Part shown: positions 55,765-64,000 of the stretch, one piece after another
Numbering within the stretch: position 1 is the stretch's first letter
Layout of the letters: every line of letters starts with the position of its first letter
Assembly: GCA_034769895.1 (NCBI GenBank)
Contig: CM068367.1
Location: 693,626,654-693,690,653, forward strand
DNA: 64,000 bases
DNA from: Magicicada septendecula
Taxonomy: Eukaryota; Arthropoda; Insecta; Hemiptera; Cicadidae
Reading direction: 5' to 3'
The notes under the pieces: generated by a model
What the model was told of the DNA's origin: nothing
Seen by the model: only the letters and a program-made list of their open reading frames with translations
Database searches by the model: none
Translations under genes and position numbers: made by a program

Positions 55765-56600
55765 CGTACGTACAGGGCCGGCTCTAGCTGTTGCGGGGCC
55801 ATGTTCAAACCATTGTCGTGGGGCCCCTCAGTTTTCGTTCCCGAGACATTCCCTATCACCTTATTTAAACTTTACCGTTATGAAGTCAGTTTTCACATTT
55901 TTGGTGTACCTTTATAAACAGACAATGTTATTGAACAATAATACTCTTTTTGTCTACTAGAGCATCGACAAAGTAATAACTATTGAGATACCGTGTTTAA
56001 AAACACAGTAGGCCTCCTCCCTCCTACTGTGATAACGTTAGTCAAACTTAGCCTAATTAACCTAAAAATAATAGAAACAAACCATCAGAAATTCTTCTCA
56101 TGATATAAAATCCAAAATTTATAGGGTATACAATATTATTTACACTCTTAGCCTTCTAACTAATAAACGACACACTTTTATACAATAGTATACTCTTGTA
56201 TATTTTGAGATATTTACACATTTGACACATTTAGAAAATCTTCAGTTTTTTAAAATGTCACTTTACAAAATATTCCTTTTTCTTGATTTCTGTCGAGCAA
56301 AATCATCAATCCGGTCATCAAAATTAAGTATGGAAACTACGTCATGTTCTATTAACAACATGGCAAGAGAAGACAAGCGTTCCTGTGAGATGCTACAGTA
56401 GTCGTATTACAACTAGGCATTATGACTAAAGTTTTATATACGAAACAAACAAAAAAATTGCTAATTTTCCAACTTACATTTTTTCTTTGTGTGAATTTTC
56501 TTCTTCTTCTTCGTCTTATTATTATTATTATTTACCGAAAGCGCGGGGCCCGGTGCGGCCGCACCGGTCGCACCTGCCTAAGGCCGGCTCTGCGTATGTA
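55765..56600 (-). mobile_element. hAT transposon deletion derivative, 820 bp
   Basis: The element spans 55773-56592. Its left end reads CAGGGCCGGCTCTAGC and the reverse complement of its right end reads CAGAGCCGGCCTTAGG, imperfect terminal inverted repeats of the CAGRGCCGGC type typical of hAT elements. Flanking 8-bp direct repeats CGTACGTA (55765-55772) and CGTATGTA (56593-56600) differ at one base and match the 8-bp target duplication of hAT transposition. Inside, only the C-terminal part of a transposase remains on the minus strand. At 820 bp it is far shorter than an autonomous hAT element (typically 2.5-5 kb), so it cannot move by itself. Confidence 0.85.
56263..56406 (-). pseudogene. 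hAT transposase C-terminal remnant
   Basis: On the minus strand, an uninterrupted frame ends at a TAA (56263-56265). It encodes SQERLSSLAMLLIEHD, continues through NFDDRIDDFARQKSRKR and ends shortly after. This pattern (ERLSxLAxLxIE followed by a D/FA/K-R-K ending) is the C-terminal dimerisation tail of hAT transposases of the Tip100/ZMYM-like group. The natural stop appears to be kept. Upstream, the frame is closed by a TAA at about 56404-56406, and the RNase H-like catalytic core and BED-type finger are absent. It is therefore a remnant produced by internal deletion and decay. Confidence 0.85.
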
Positions 56601-58007
56601 GTGTTGACGTTATGTCAAGGAATCGTGCATCGTGCATGTTTGATCATGCGTACGTTTGCTGTCTATCAAATCGTCATTTTCGAGCAAGTACAGTACACGT
56701 TTTTAGAGCACATTCGTTTAATAAATGTTTACTGTTTAATTTTACGTTACATTCATTCTTTGGTTTATATTTAATAAGTAACGATTCAGATAAAATTTCA
56801 GTTTAATATTTAGTTTAGTTTATTCTTCGTTTATATAATATATTCAAATATCATTAGCAGTTATTATTTTAAATATTGTTATTATTTATTTGTTTTAATT
56901 ACAATTCATAATAGACCGTGAAATAACATCAAAATTTATCGAAAAATATAAATTAAATAGAAGTCTGTGGAACGTATCCTCGGCAGATTACATGAATAAA
57001 AATAAAAAAATGACAACGAAAACTAAAGAACGTCTGGCACGCTGGACGAGTTGCACGACAGTGTGGTGCGCTGGACATCCATCACCGACGTCGGGCATGC
57101 TGGACAGCGGCGATGGATAGTGCATAGCCGGCTTTACACATGATTGTAGATATCGAACTCAAAGCACATGGACCAGCTGGAAGCGTGACAGGGACCAATC
57201 GGCTTCGTCCTCCTGTATGCAAACATTTTATTATACTAAACCAAGACGTTTTCCCGGTGGTTCGTCTCGCGTGTTTTATTGTAGCCGGTTGAAGCTTTTG
57301 AAACATTTTTGATGAATGGCAATAATTATTCTGAAAAATCTAATGATTTTAAAACTATTGAAGTCGACACTTACAGTAAAAACATGACTACTGAGAAACG
57401 TTCTTAGCGTCTTAGCTATAAAACTGACATGCTTAGAATTGCTTATTTGACTACGAAGTAGTTTGTAATCGAACGTTGTATTAACGGATAAAAGAAATCG
57501 GTTCCAGGCGCACAACTAATCAAATCGTTTCTCACATTACAGTTAACGTTCGGTTCGGCGAGCACGCTCAGAAATTTAAGCTTTCGTTCCACAAGTTGAT
57601 TCTATGTAGTTTTGTTCAGTCGTAAAATTAAACTGTGGTCTTTTTTCGTCTTACAAATTAGTAAAAAATTTCGTGTTCAATTTCCGTTATTTTCTATTAT
57701 TTATAGTCATAATTTTATTCGACTTATTTTTAGTTGAGAACTGGATCTAAATATTAGAGAAGTACAGTAATGTATTGCAAGAAATGTTCACTTTGTACTT
57801 TCATTGCACAACTAAACAAATATTAAATGCGTTTAAATGATCGTTACTATCATACACTACCTGTGATATAGGCTGTCTATCGTTATCCTGAGCTGAAAGA
57901 ACATCCTGAATTCAAATACACATGATTTTGTATTTTAAAAATTATATTCAATGAGAGACCAAATTTGGTAGCTGTACTGGAAGTGTTTCACTTCACTTTC
58001 ATGCTGA
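56601..58007. other. Unannotated stretch with a GC-rich patch
   Basis: No gene recognised. At 57030-57130 a GC-richer patch contains GCTGGAC three times with exact 29-bp spacing (57041, 57070, 57099). The sequence between them is not otherwise repeated. Minus-strand frames at 57082-57515 have unremarkable translations. Confidence 0.45.
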
Positions 58008-58090
58008 AATTATTATTGTTATTATTAATATGATTATTATAAATTATTATAATAAATATAAATTATTATTAAGTTATTACTATATAATTA
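58008..58090. repeat. AT-only degenerate microsatellite
   Basis: Dense ATT/TAT/TAA repeats with interruptions, almost free of G and C. Low-complexity DNA; no other content. Confidence 0.8.
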
Positions 58091-58265
58091 TGGTCATCTG
58101 ATTCTAATTTGCCAGCGATTTCTGTCACATAGTATTAACAGTATTTATATCATTATTTCAGATTTGGTAGTTAAATATTTTATGTAAAAGTTTGGTAACA
58201 GAGTACTGAGTAATCGTATAGACGCTTCACGAACTAAGCGATATGTGCTTCCTTATCAGACATTC

Positions 58266-58306
58266 AACACAAATATTTGTCACGCTTTTTGACAAATATT
58301 TGTGTT
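58266..58306. repeat. Perfect hairpin, 16-bp stem and 9-nt loop
   Basis: Arms AACACAAATATTTGTC (58266-58281) and GACAAATATTTGTGTT (58291-58306) are perfect reverse complements around ACGCTTTTT. Pairing does not extend past the arms, so a standard microRNA precursor (longer stem) is not supported. A MITE core or cruciform-prone palindrome is possible. Confidence 0.85.
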
Positions 58307-60189
58307 CTTTAAAGTCAGTGTAGGTCTAATTATTCAATTTGAATGCTCGCCTGTTTAGGGTAGTCACGATCGCTGTGTGGTCTAGTTACAACAAACTTGA
58401 CTGCAGTGAAACAGCGTAACATAAAAAATACAATTGATAATACGCAGATAGCAAGTATGACTAAAACGTCACTTCACTGAAGGTTAATGCACTAGGATAA
58501 AATACGTGATACCCTGTAATTTTTTCAACCTATGGATTATGATTTTATGTTTTAATTTACGTGAAGAAAATCATTCCATACGCTTAAGGTTTATTTAATC
58601 ATTCCATATAGGCTATCTGATTTTTTAATTACCGGTACCGTTAACGGAATTACTACAGCCATTTATTTGACTTATGAATTCTGTATATACGAAAACTCAG
58701 TTTCATTTGGATGAAAATAAGTTTTAATTAATAATTATTGATATTATATTTTCAAACGGTAAGAGAATGTTATGTACAAATGCGTCTCTGTGTATAACAT
58801 AACACACAGGCCTCTGACGAAGCTCACAACGGGCGAATGCTTGCTTAGGCAAAAACGTAAAATTTTTTAACACTTTCATCTGAAATACTATGTCCAATAT
58901 CGGAATAGTTTATATAAATCATCACTGTACATGTACCAAAGTCTTTTTTTCTGTGTACAGAATAGAACAAAGTGTACATATGTGTACACTTTACTGTATA
59001 TTTGTTCATATCTAGAAAAACATTAATGAAGATATATATTGTTATTTGCATCCATGGGAGTAAATATTTATGTAGGCATATGTATACAATCTGAAGAACT
59101 GATGACTGAAATTGCTTAACATACCTTTTCTTTCGTACGTCAACACTTTACGTATTAGGACAAGGTCCACCATTAATTGATACTGCCCGCGAGGTAGAAA
59201 TTGAAAGTTTCTTCATTAATCATACTTGTTTGTGTTCGAAAAACAAATCTTTTAAAATTACCTTAAAATTTATTAAAAGACCCTGTACTATAGCCTCTCA
59301 TTCATACAATTCTTTTTTAATTTTCTTTAGGGAATGGTGATTGAATGTCATTTGTGTGTGCGTGTGTGATAAAAATCGTGACATCGTTCAAAAAATGTTA
59401 ATGTATTGTGATGACTATGTGTAGATACGTATGAATATGTTTAAACACATGGAATCTAATATCACTTCATTATTTGACAAATGCTTCCTTGTTGGAACAA
59501 GTATTATTAACAATATACAGTACATTTAATCAGAAACACAACAAAATTGCAGTCCCTAAATTAGGAGAGTGTGTTTATTGTGAATAACATATTAAGTACT
59601 TTAACACATAATATAATAAAATAATTCAGAATTCTGTATTCTCGATGTAATATCATAATATTGTTTCCATAGACATCGGCTAATAGCGCTTAGAGTTGAA
59701 CCGTTTGTTTCCGTAGCTTTCTGACGACCATAGGTATTCCTAGTCTTATGTCCGTGTAAGATGTAAGGGTTTTCTAGTTTCTCACAATTTGTTACAAATA
59801 TTATGTTTCTGTTATACCTGACTTTTTACTGCAGTTTGTCTAGCAACAGACACGATGCCAATAATGCAGTTCTGTACTGAGCAATAAAGTTTGCTTCATT
59901 TTACGCCATATATTTAAGCTATTATGAGCATTGTTTAAGGCAAGAAACTGAGGATGACTACAGACGAGTAGGCCTACAATAAAGAGATTTCTTGTCTTTA
60001 AATCTGAGGTGTAGGCTTTCCAAAAAGTGCAGTCGTCACATACAAGTTTATCTGCTAACCAGTGTATTATAGAAGTTAATCAATAACAAAACGTAACTTT
60101 AATAACGTTATAAACAGCGGTTAAATTAAAGACAAGGGTGTGACAATTATGAATGAAGTGAAATGTGTAGTTAAAATAACAGAAAATAA
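58307..60189. other. Unannotated AT-rich stretch
   Basis: I see no gene, element or RNA. Small items: a 10-bp-arm inverted repeat at 58969-58992 (AAAGTGTACA / TGTACACTTT, 4-nt loop) and a short degenerate GT run near 59350-59370. Confidence 0.5.
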
Positions 60190-60575
60190 TGGATCAGAAG
60201 TGCTAGAATTTCTCGAGATAAGAGATGACAATTTATTGAAGACTAAAAATTTGTGGTTGTTTTAACAAGGAGAATTTTTATGATCACTGTGTGGTTCCTA
60301 CGATTATGTATGAGCGAGAAATGTGGACAGCGAACGTAAGAATTAGATCTACACAAACTTTGGGTACTTCGAAGGATAGGACTATGCTACGAAATCGATT
60401 ATATATACAACCAAACAAACTAGGACAGTTAATAAAATTAATTAAGTAAAATAAAGAAGGCCAGAACATTTTGCTAGAAGATATTCACGGAGGCCATTAG
60501 ATTGCAGGCCAAGACATAAAGGAAATCACAACAGGTGATTTACAAGATGGATAAGTAAGTCAGAGCCTGGTTAAT
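60190..60575 (+). pseudogene. Decayed LINE reverse-transcriptase C-terminal region
   Basis: Around 60280-60330 the plus strand encodes DHCVVPTIMYEREMWTANV, matching the conserved non-LTR retrotransposon segment usually of the form DQCVLPxxxYGxETWT. This segment lies just after the polymerase core. Further on (about 60455-60560), another frame gives EHFARRYSRRPLDCRPR and then KGN...FTRWI, which parallels the family's GHxxRR...W.PR...GRPxxRW tail. Several frame changes and stops separate these pieces, so this is an old dead copy. The plus-strand orientation is clear; the start is approximate. Confidence 0.7.
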
Positions 60576-61830
60576 TATAGTGACCTGGACGAGATGTATT
60601 TGAAGACCAGTATTACAACTCACCTTGAAATGTTTGTAATTTTGAATACCCTTTTGAAGATCTATATTTAAATAATTTTTTGACAGCTGTAAGTTTGGAT
60701 ATTTTTAATTTATTTGCATATAAAATAATCTGAATTTGAAAATAACTTACACAGGTGTGTAGGATATAATATACGCATTTATTATCTTCATTAAGTACAA
60801 ACGTTTGACGTAATGTCTTGTACTTATCCGACATCAAAACGACGTGCATTCCATGGCTTCTTAAACATTTTAGTATAAGAACACTTCCTTAAAATTTGTT
60901 AGATATTATTTGGCAGTAGCCTACACTTTTCTAAACACTGTAAAATTGTTATGACTGAATAGACGAATTACAGGTACAGGAGTAACACGGTTTACAACTG
61001 ATATTATCATACCGCATTTTTCTTAACAAAATACTTGGATTCAGTGTTCTGTCCATTCTGAATTTACACGTTTTGTTAGTTAGACTGGGAGTAGTAATGA
61101 CTGGTGCTTGACATAAAAGAGCATGTTGGAATGCTAATAAACCAGTCGGATACGATTGCTGTCGCTTCTCAAACGTTTATTGTCTGCAATGAAACACCAC
61201 AATAGGCAGAAAGAAAATTAAAAATGTACCGTAATATTTCAAATCCAAGGCCATACATAAAACATACAAGTAGATGAGAAGACATCGATTCTACCCCACT
61301 TTAGGAGAATACATGAGTAATATAGACACATGACACAGTAAAACCGCCATAAACCTACAAAAAAATGACAACTCCATGTACAGTTACGGAGAAAAAGTAA
61401 TAGAATTAATAATTTCAACGATTAAAAAAATTATCAAAAATAAAGAAATAATTAGTTCTGGCAGAAATAAAATTTAAAAAATAAAAATTGGATTGAAAAA
61501 ATAAAAATTAGAACAAGAAATATAACATGATGAACGTCTGTCTTGTGTTGCATTGATCACAAACACGAACATTTACGCTCCGTTTACGTTCGTGGTACGT
61601 ACGAGCCAATTTTTATGTTTTGAATTTTATTTTTGGTTGAGCTTAAAAATAACTAATTACTCCTTTAATTTTGCTCACGTTTTTATATTTTTAGAATTCT
61701 TAATTCTTACAGCTTTATCTACATAACCTTATGGGGGTTGTTACTTTTTTATAGGTTTTGTAGCGGTTTTACCTTATCTTTTGTCTAAATTCTGGTACAT
61801 ATTCCCAAAGTGGGATAGAATCGGCATACA
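60576..61830. other. Unannotated AT-rich stretch
   Basis: No gene or element recognised. The 61380-61530 portion is very A-rich on the plus strand. Confidence 0.5.
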
Positions 61831-63146
61831 TAGGGGAGGTTGGGGCAAAGTGAACTATTTAAGAAATCAAGTGCCATAAAATGTTAATAGTGATGTGATG
61901 CGTTATGTTTATCGTGGTAACTCTTAATGTAGGTCCTTAGGTACCTATGGCTATTATTATTATTTTTTTTTCTTCATCAGGAACTTTGACAAATCAGTTT
62001 TTGCTTAGGTCTACCAAAGTTCACTTTGCCCCGGTGTGGTGGGGTAAAGTAGACCACCTTAATAATTTTTACTTCAATAGTAGAAAAACATTTATTTACT
62101 TAGTAAAACATGAGTACTATTTAATTTTTCAAAAAGTAAAAAGAGAACATTGGATAATACATTTTCTTAAATATAATTAAAAATAAAAAGTAAAAAAGTT
62201 TAATAATACTGTAATATATTAAAGTAAAAAGTCACTACCGTAAGTTAAAAGTTTTCAATTATTGTCCATAAAATAAAATGTAAAAAAATATTTGTAGATG
62301 TTATATTACATCTTTGCATATTTCACAGATGAACTCATCTGCATCATCTGGTTCTATACCAGCACATGCCTCATGTGCCCATTGAAGGCAACTAGCACAG
62401 CGTACCCATCCTTCTTCGGCTGCAGAATTTGAATATAATTCGTTACAATAAAAACATTCACAGTCATGTTCTTCCTGGCTTGTTTCCTTTAGGCCTGAAT
62501 AAACTGGTTCAATTATTGCATCCTTCTTTTTCCTCAAAGTTTTAGTCTTTTTTTTAGGAACTTCATCCATTGCAAGTCTTTTTCTGGCTCTTTCTCGTTT
62601 TCGTGCTTCTTTGTCTTCTTTTTCCTTCAATTCGGCTTCTAGCTCTTTTTTGTAGGGACTTGCTGTTAATATAGCTGGTTTACCCTTCTTTCTGTTTTCT
62701 CTCTTCACTCGTTTGGCAGATCTTGGCCTATATAATTTGTCCGGGGTAAAGTGAACTACCTGTGGCTCACTTTGTCCCAATTAGGTACAAAGAACAGAAA
62801 GTGAGGTTATCCATGTGCATCTATTTTAACAAAAGATTTGAGCACAACATCAATTCTACATTAAATGATATATTTATACATACAATTACACATATTTAAA
62901 AATGTATTTTAATCAATTAATGCAAGTTAAAAGATGGAACTTACCTTACATCAGTTGGTTGAAAAATCAATCTTTTCTAAATAACTGTGGGCGTCATTCG
63001 TAAAGATGGCGCAAACTCTTACTAACATAACAGCAGAGTATAAAACACGTTTCGACGAGATTTCCGATAGATCGCGACACTTGTCTCGGAATTAAACATG
63101 GTAGTTTGCTTTGCCCCCGTAGTTCACTTTGCCCCAACCTCCCCTA
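61831..63146 (-). mobile_element. pogo/Tc1-mariner-type element, 1,312 bp, perfect TIRs
   Basis: The element spans 61833-63144. Its 25-bp terminal inverted repeats (61833-61857 and 63120-63144) are identical, beginning GGGGAGGTTGGGGCAAAG. TA dinucleotides at 61831-61832 and 63145-63146 are the expected TA target duplication of the Tc1-mariner-pogo superfamily. The TIR core GGGGCAAAGTGAACTA recurs internally with variations at 62019-62032, 62041-62056, 62743-62758, 62765-62778 and 63102-63117 in both orientations, likely transposase-binding subterminal repeats. It encodes only the C-terminal part of a transposase on the minus strand and lacks a DDE catalytic domain, so it is non-autonomous. 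The perfect TIRs suggest recent movement by a transposase supplied elsewhere. Confidence 0.93.
62301..62780 (-). CDS. C-terminal PHD-finger fragment of pogo-like transposase (159 aa)
   Basis: The intact frame encodes 159 residues. Residues 37-48 (ILTASPYKKELE) match the conserved linker that follows the DDE domain in insect pogo/Tigger-like transposases. Residues 44-86 are strongly charged (Lys/Glu/Arg), probably helical and a possible nuclear localisation signal. The C-terminus is a complete C4HC3 PHD finger: C109, C112, C128, C131, H136, C139, C152, C155, with W125 and W134. PHD fingers commonly bind histone tails; in these transposases the role is presumed, not shown. The helix-turn-helix DNA-binding and DDE catalytic domains are missing, so the protein cannot catalyse transposition. 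The first ~15 codons are made from an internal TIR-like repeat (62743-62778), so the ATG may be an accident of the deletion. Expression is unproven; a truncated pseudogene is equally possible. Confidence 0.75.
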   Translation of the reverse strand: MGQSEPQVVHFTPDKLYRPRSAKRVKRENRKKGKPAILTASPYKKELEAELKEKEDKEARKRERARKRLAMDEVPKKKTKTLRKKKDAIIEPVYSGLKETSQEEHDCECFYCNELYSNSAAEEGWVRCASCLQWAHEACAGIEPDDADEFICEICKDVI

Positions 63147-63650
63147 CATGCAAGTATGTATGTGTATATATATAACAGAAAGTGCTATCAGGATATTTTA
63201 CTTATGATAGTATGCAATGAAAATAATATTTATTTAGGTTAGTAACTTTATATAATTTTTATACTCATAAATTATGAGTTTTACTTAAAGAAAAGGAACT
63301 GTACTAGTTTGCATACGCGCCCGCGCACACAAACGAATAGTCATTTAATCATTTACTTTTACAATTGTGTCAGTGTCGAATATTTACTTACACTACTGGA
63401 AAGAAAAATATTTGATTATATTGGAGATTTAATAAAATTGAGGCACTTGAATTGAATGAAAAATGAAAATAAGAAATCAGAAAAGTTTCTGACGGGAATA
63501 CAGGAAATAGAAACAATCGCTAATCAGTCAACAACATCAAGAAAGTAATCACGTACGAAATGATTCGACAAAATTGTTTTTACAGTTCTGTTGTCTAGAA
63601 CTGTGTTACTAAAGACAAATATTGATTCGCGTGTCTTTGCGCCCCCTGAA
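63147..63650. other. Unannotated AT-rich stretch
   Basis: Between the pogo element and the terminal LINE fragment I see no gene or element. It includes a short GC-alternating patch (GCGCCCGCGCACAC, about 63317-63330). Confidence 0.5.
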
Positions 63651-64000
63651 TATATATATATATAGCTGTCGCCGTTTCTCCGTCCCCAACTTCCATTGTA
63701 ACCTATTGTAGCATGTAAGTTCTTCTAAATTTCTTGCAACCACTGCTTCCGCTACGTCATCTCACCAACTCCTCCGTGGACGTCCTCTTTTCCTCCTCGC
63801 CGGTGGTATCCATTCCAGTATTTTGCGGGGCCATCTGTCATCTTCCAATCTCTTCACATGCCCAAACCAAGTCAATTGTCTCCTTTCTATTTCATCTATT
63901 ATTGTCCTGTCAATATTCATCTCGGCTCTAATAGTCTCATTTCTAACCCTGTCTAATTTTGATCTTCTACAACTCCTCCTGAAGAAGTCCATTTCCCCTG
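63651..64000 (-). pseudogene. 3' end of a LINE reverse transcriptase, one in-frame stop
   Basis: The minus-strand frame enters from beyond the window edge. It encodes MDFFRRSCRRSKLDRVR, then IIDEIERRQLTWFGHVKR, then KILEWIPPARRKRGRPRRSW, the well-known C-terminal tail of insect non-LTR retrotransposon polyproteins. A TGA at 63762-63764 follows SW. Reading on in the same frame through about 63663 still gives family-like residues (DDVAEAVVARNLEE, then WKLG). The stop therefore looks like a point change, plausibly CGA to TGA, late in the gene. The element's 3' end appears to be the (TA)7 run at 63651-63664, a plausible short tail. The upstream part, including the polymerase core, lies outside the window, so whether this copy is otherwise intact cannot be judged. 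Confidence 0.85.

Noticed and set aside
56487-56806. Plus-strand frames of 95 and 64 codons overlapping the hAT right end
   Set aside because: They run across the element's terminal repeat and target site into flanking DNA, starting in a TTC/TAT microsatellite, so they are chance frames.
58266-58306. MicroRNA precursor
   Set aside because: The stem stops at 16 bp with no extension on either side, shorter than a normal precursor arm.
61947-62180. 77-codon plus-strand frame inside the pogo element
   Set aside because: It lies in the subterminal repeat and AT-rich untranslated part, opposite to the transposase strand, and shows no motif.
63734-63931. Plus-strand 65-codon frame near the right edge
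   Set aside because: It is a shadow of the minus-strand LINE coding region, which has clear family residues.

Overview
The window is non-coding eukaryotic DNA, most likely from an insect. The evidence is a tRNA-derived SINE with a clear target-site duplication, insect-style pieces of non-LTR retrotransposon reverse transcriptase, a pogo-like DNA transposon whose protein carries a PHD finger, a hAT remnant, and long simple repeats. A cockroach or other polyneopteran, or a hemipteran, would fit; I cannot fix the species from the sequence alone. I see no ordinary host gene, rRNA, functional tRNA, CRISPR array or bacterial operon.

Layout. Positions 1-2692 are a left flank of decayed AT-rich DNA holding a minus-strand tRNA-derived SINE (about 1184-1460) and an 89-unit CA microsatellite (2159-2336). 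Positions 2693-54686 (51,994 bp, about 81% of the window) are one head-to-tail tandem array of a 3,371-bp unit: 15 full copies plus a 1,438-bp partial copy. Copies differ by only a few bases and indels each, no unit carries a convincing reading frame, and both edges are sharp. The unit contains four perfect short-spacer inverted repeats with 9-bp arms, three of them with the same 9-6-9 geometry. One of these starts at the exact left edge of the array. Linked single-base variants divide the copies into two classes (A: copies 1-6, 9, 11, 12; B: copies 7, 8, 10, 13-16), and a separate T/G tract variant in copies 9-12 crosses that division, recording recombination or gene conversion inside the array.

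The right flank (54687-64000) is a graveyard of mobile elements: a complete 280-bp SINE with a perfect 11-bp target duplication; an 820-bp hAT deletion derivative with an 8-bp (one mismatch) target duplication and the last part of its transposase; a heavily decayed LINE fragment; a 1,312-bp pogo/Tc1-mariner-type element with perfect 25-bp terminal inverted repeats, TA target sites and an intact 159-codon frame for only the C-terminal PHD part of the transposase; and, at the window edge, the 3' end of a LINE with one in-frame stop.

The candidate for something undescribed is the 3.37-kb macrosatellite. It looks young and actively homogenised. Any function (structural heterochromatin, small-RNA source, long non-coding RNA, replication or protein-binding platform) is inference. 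Base comparisons were made by eye and are not exhaustive.
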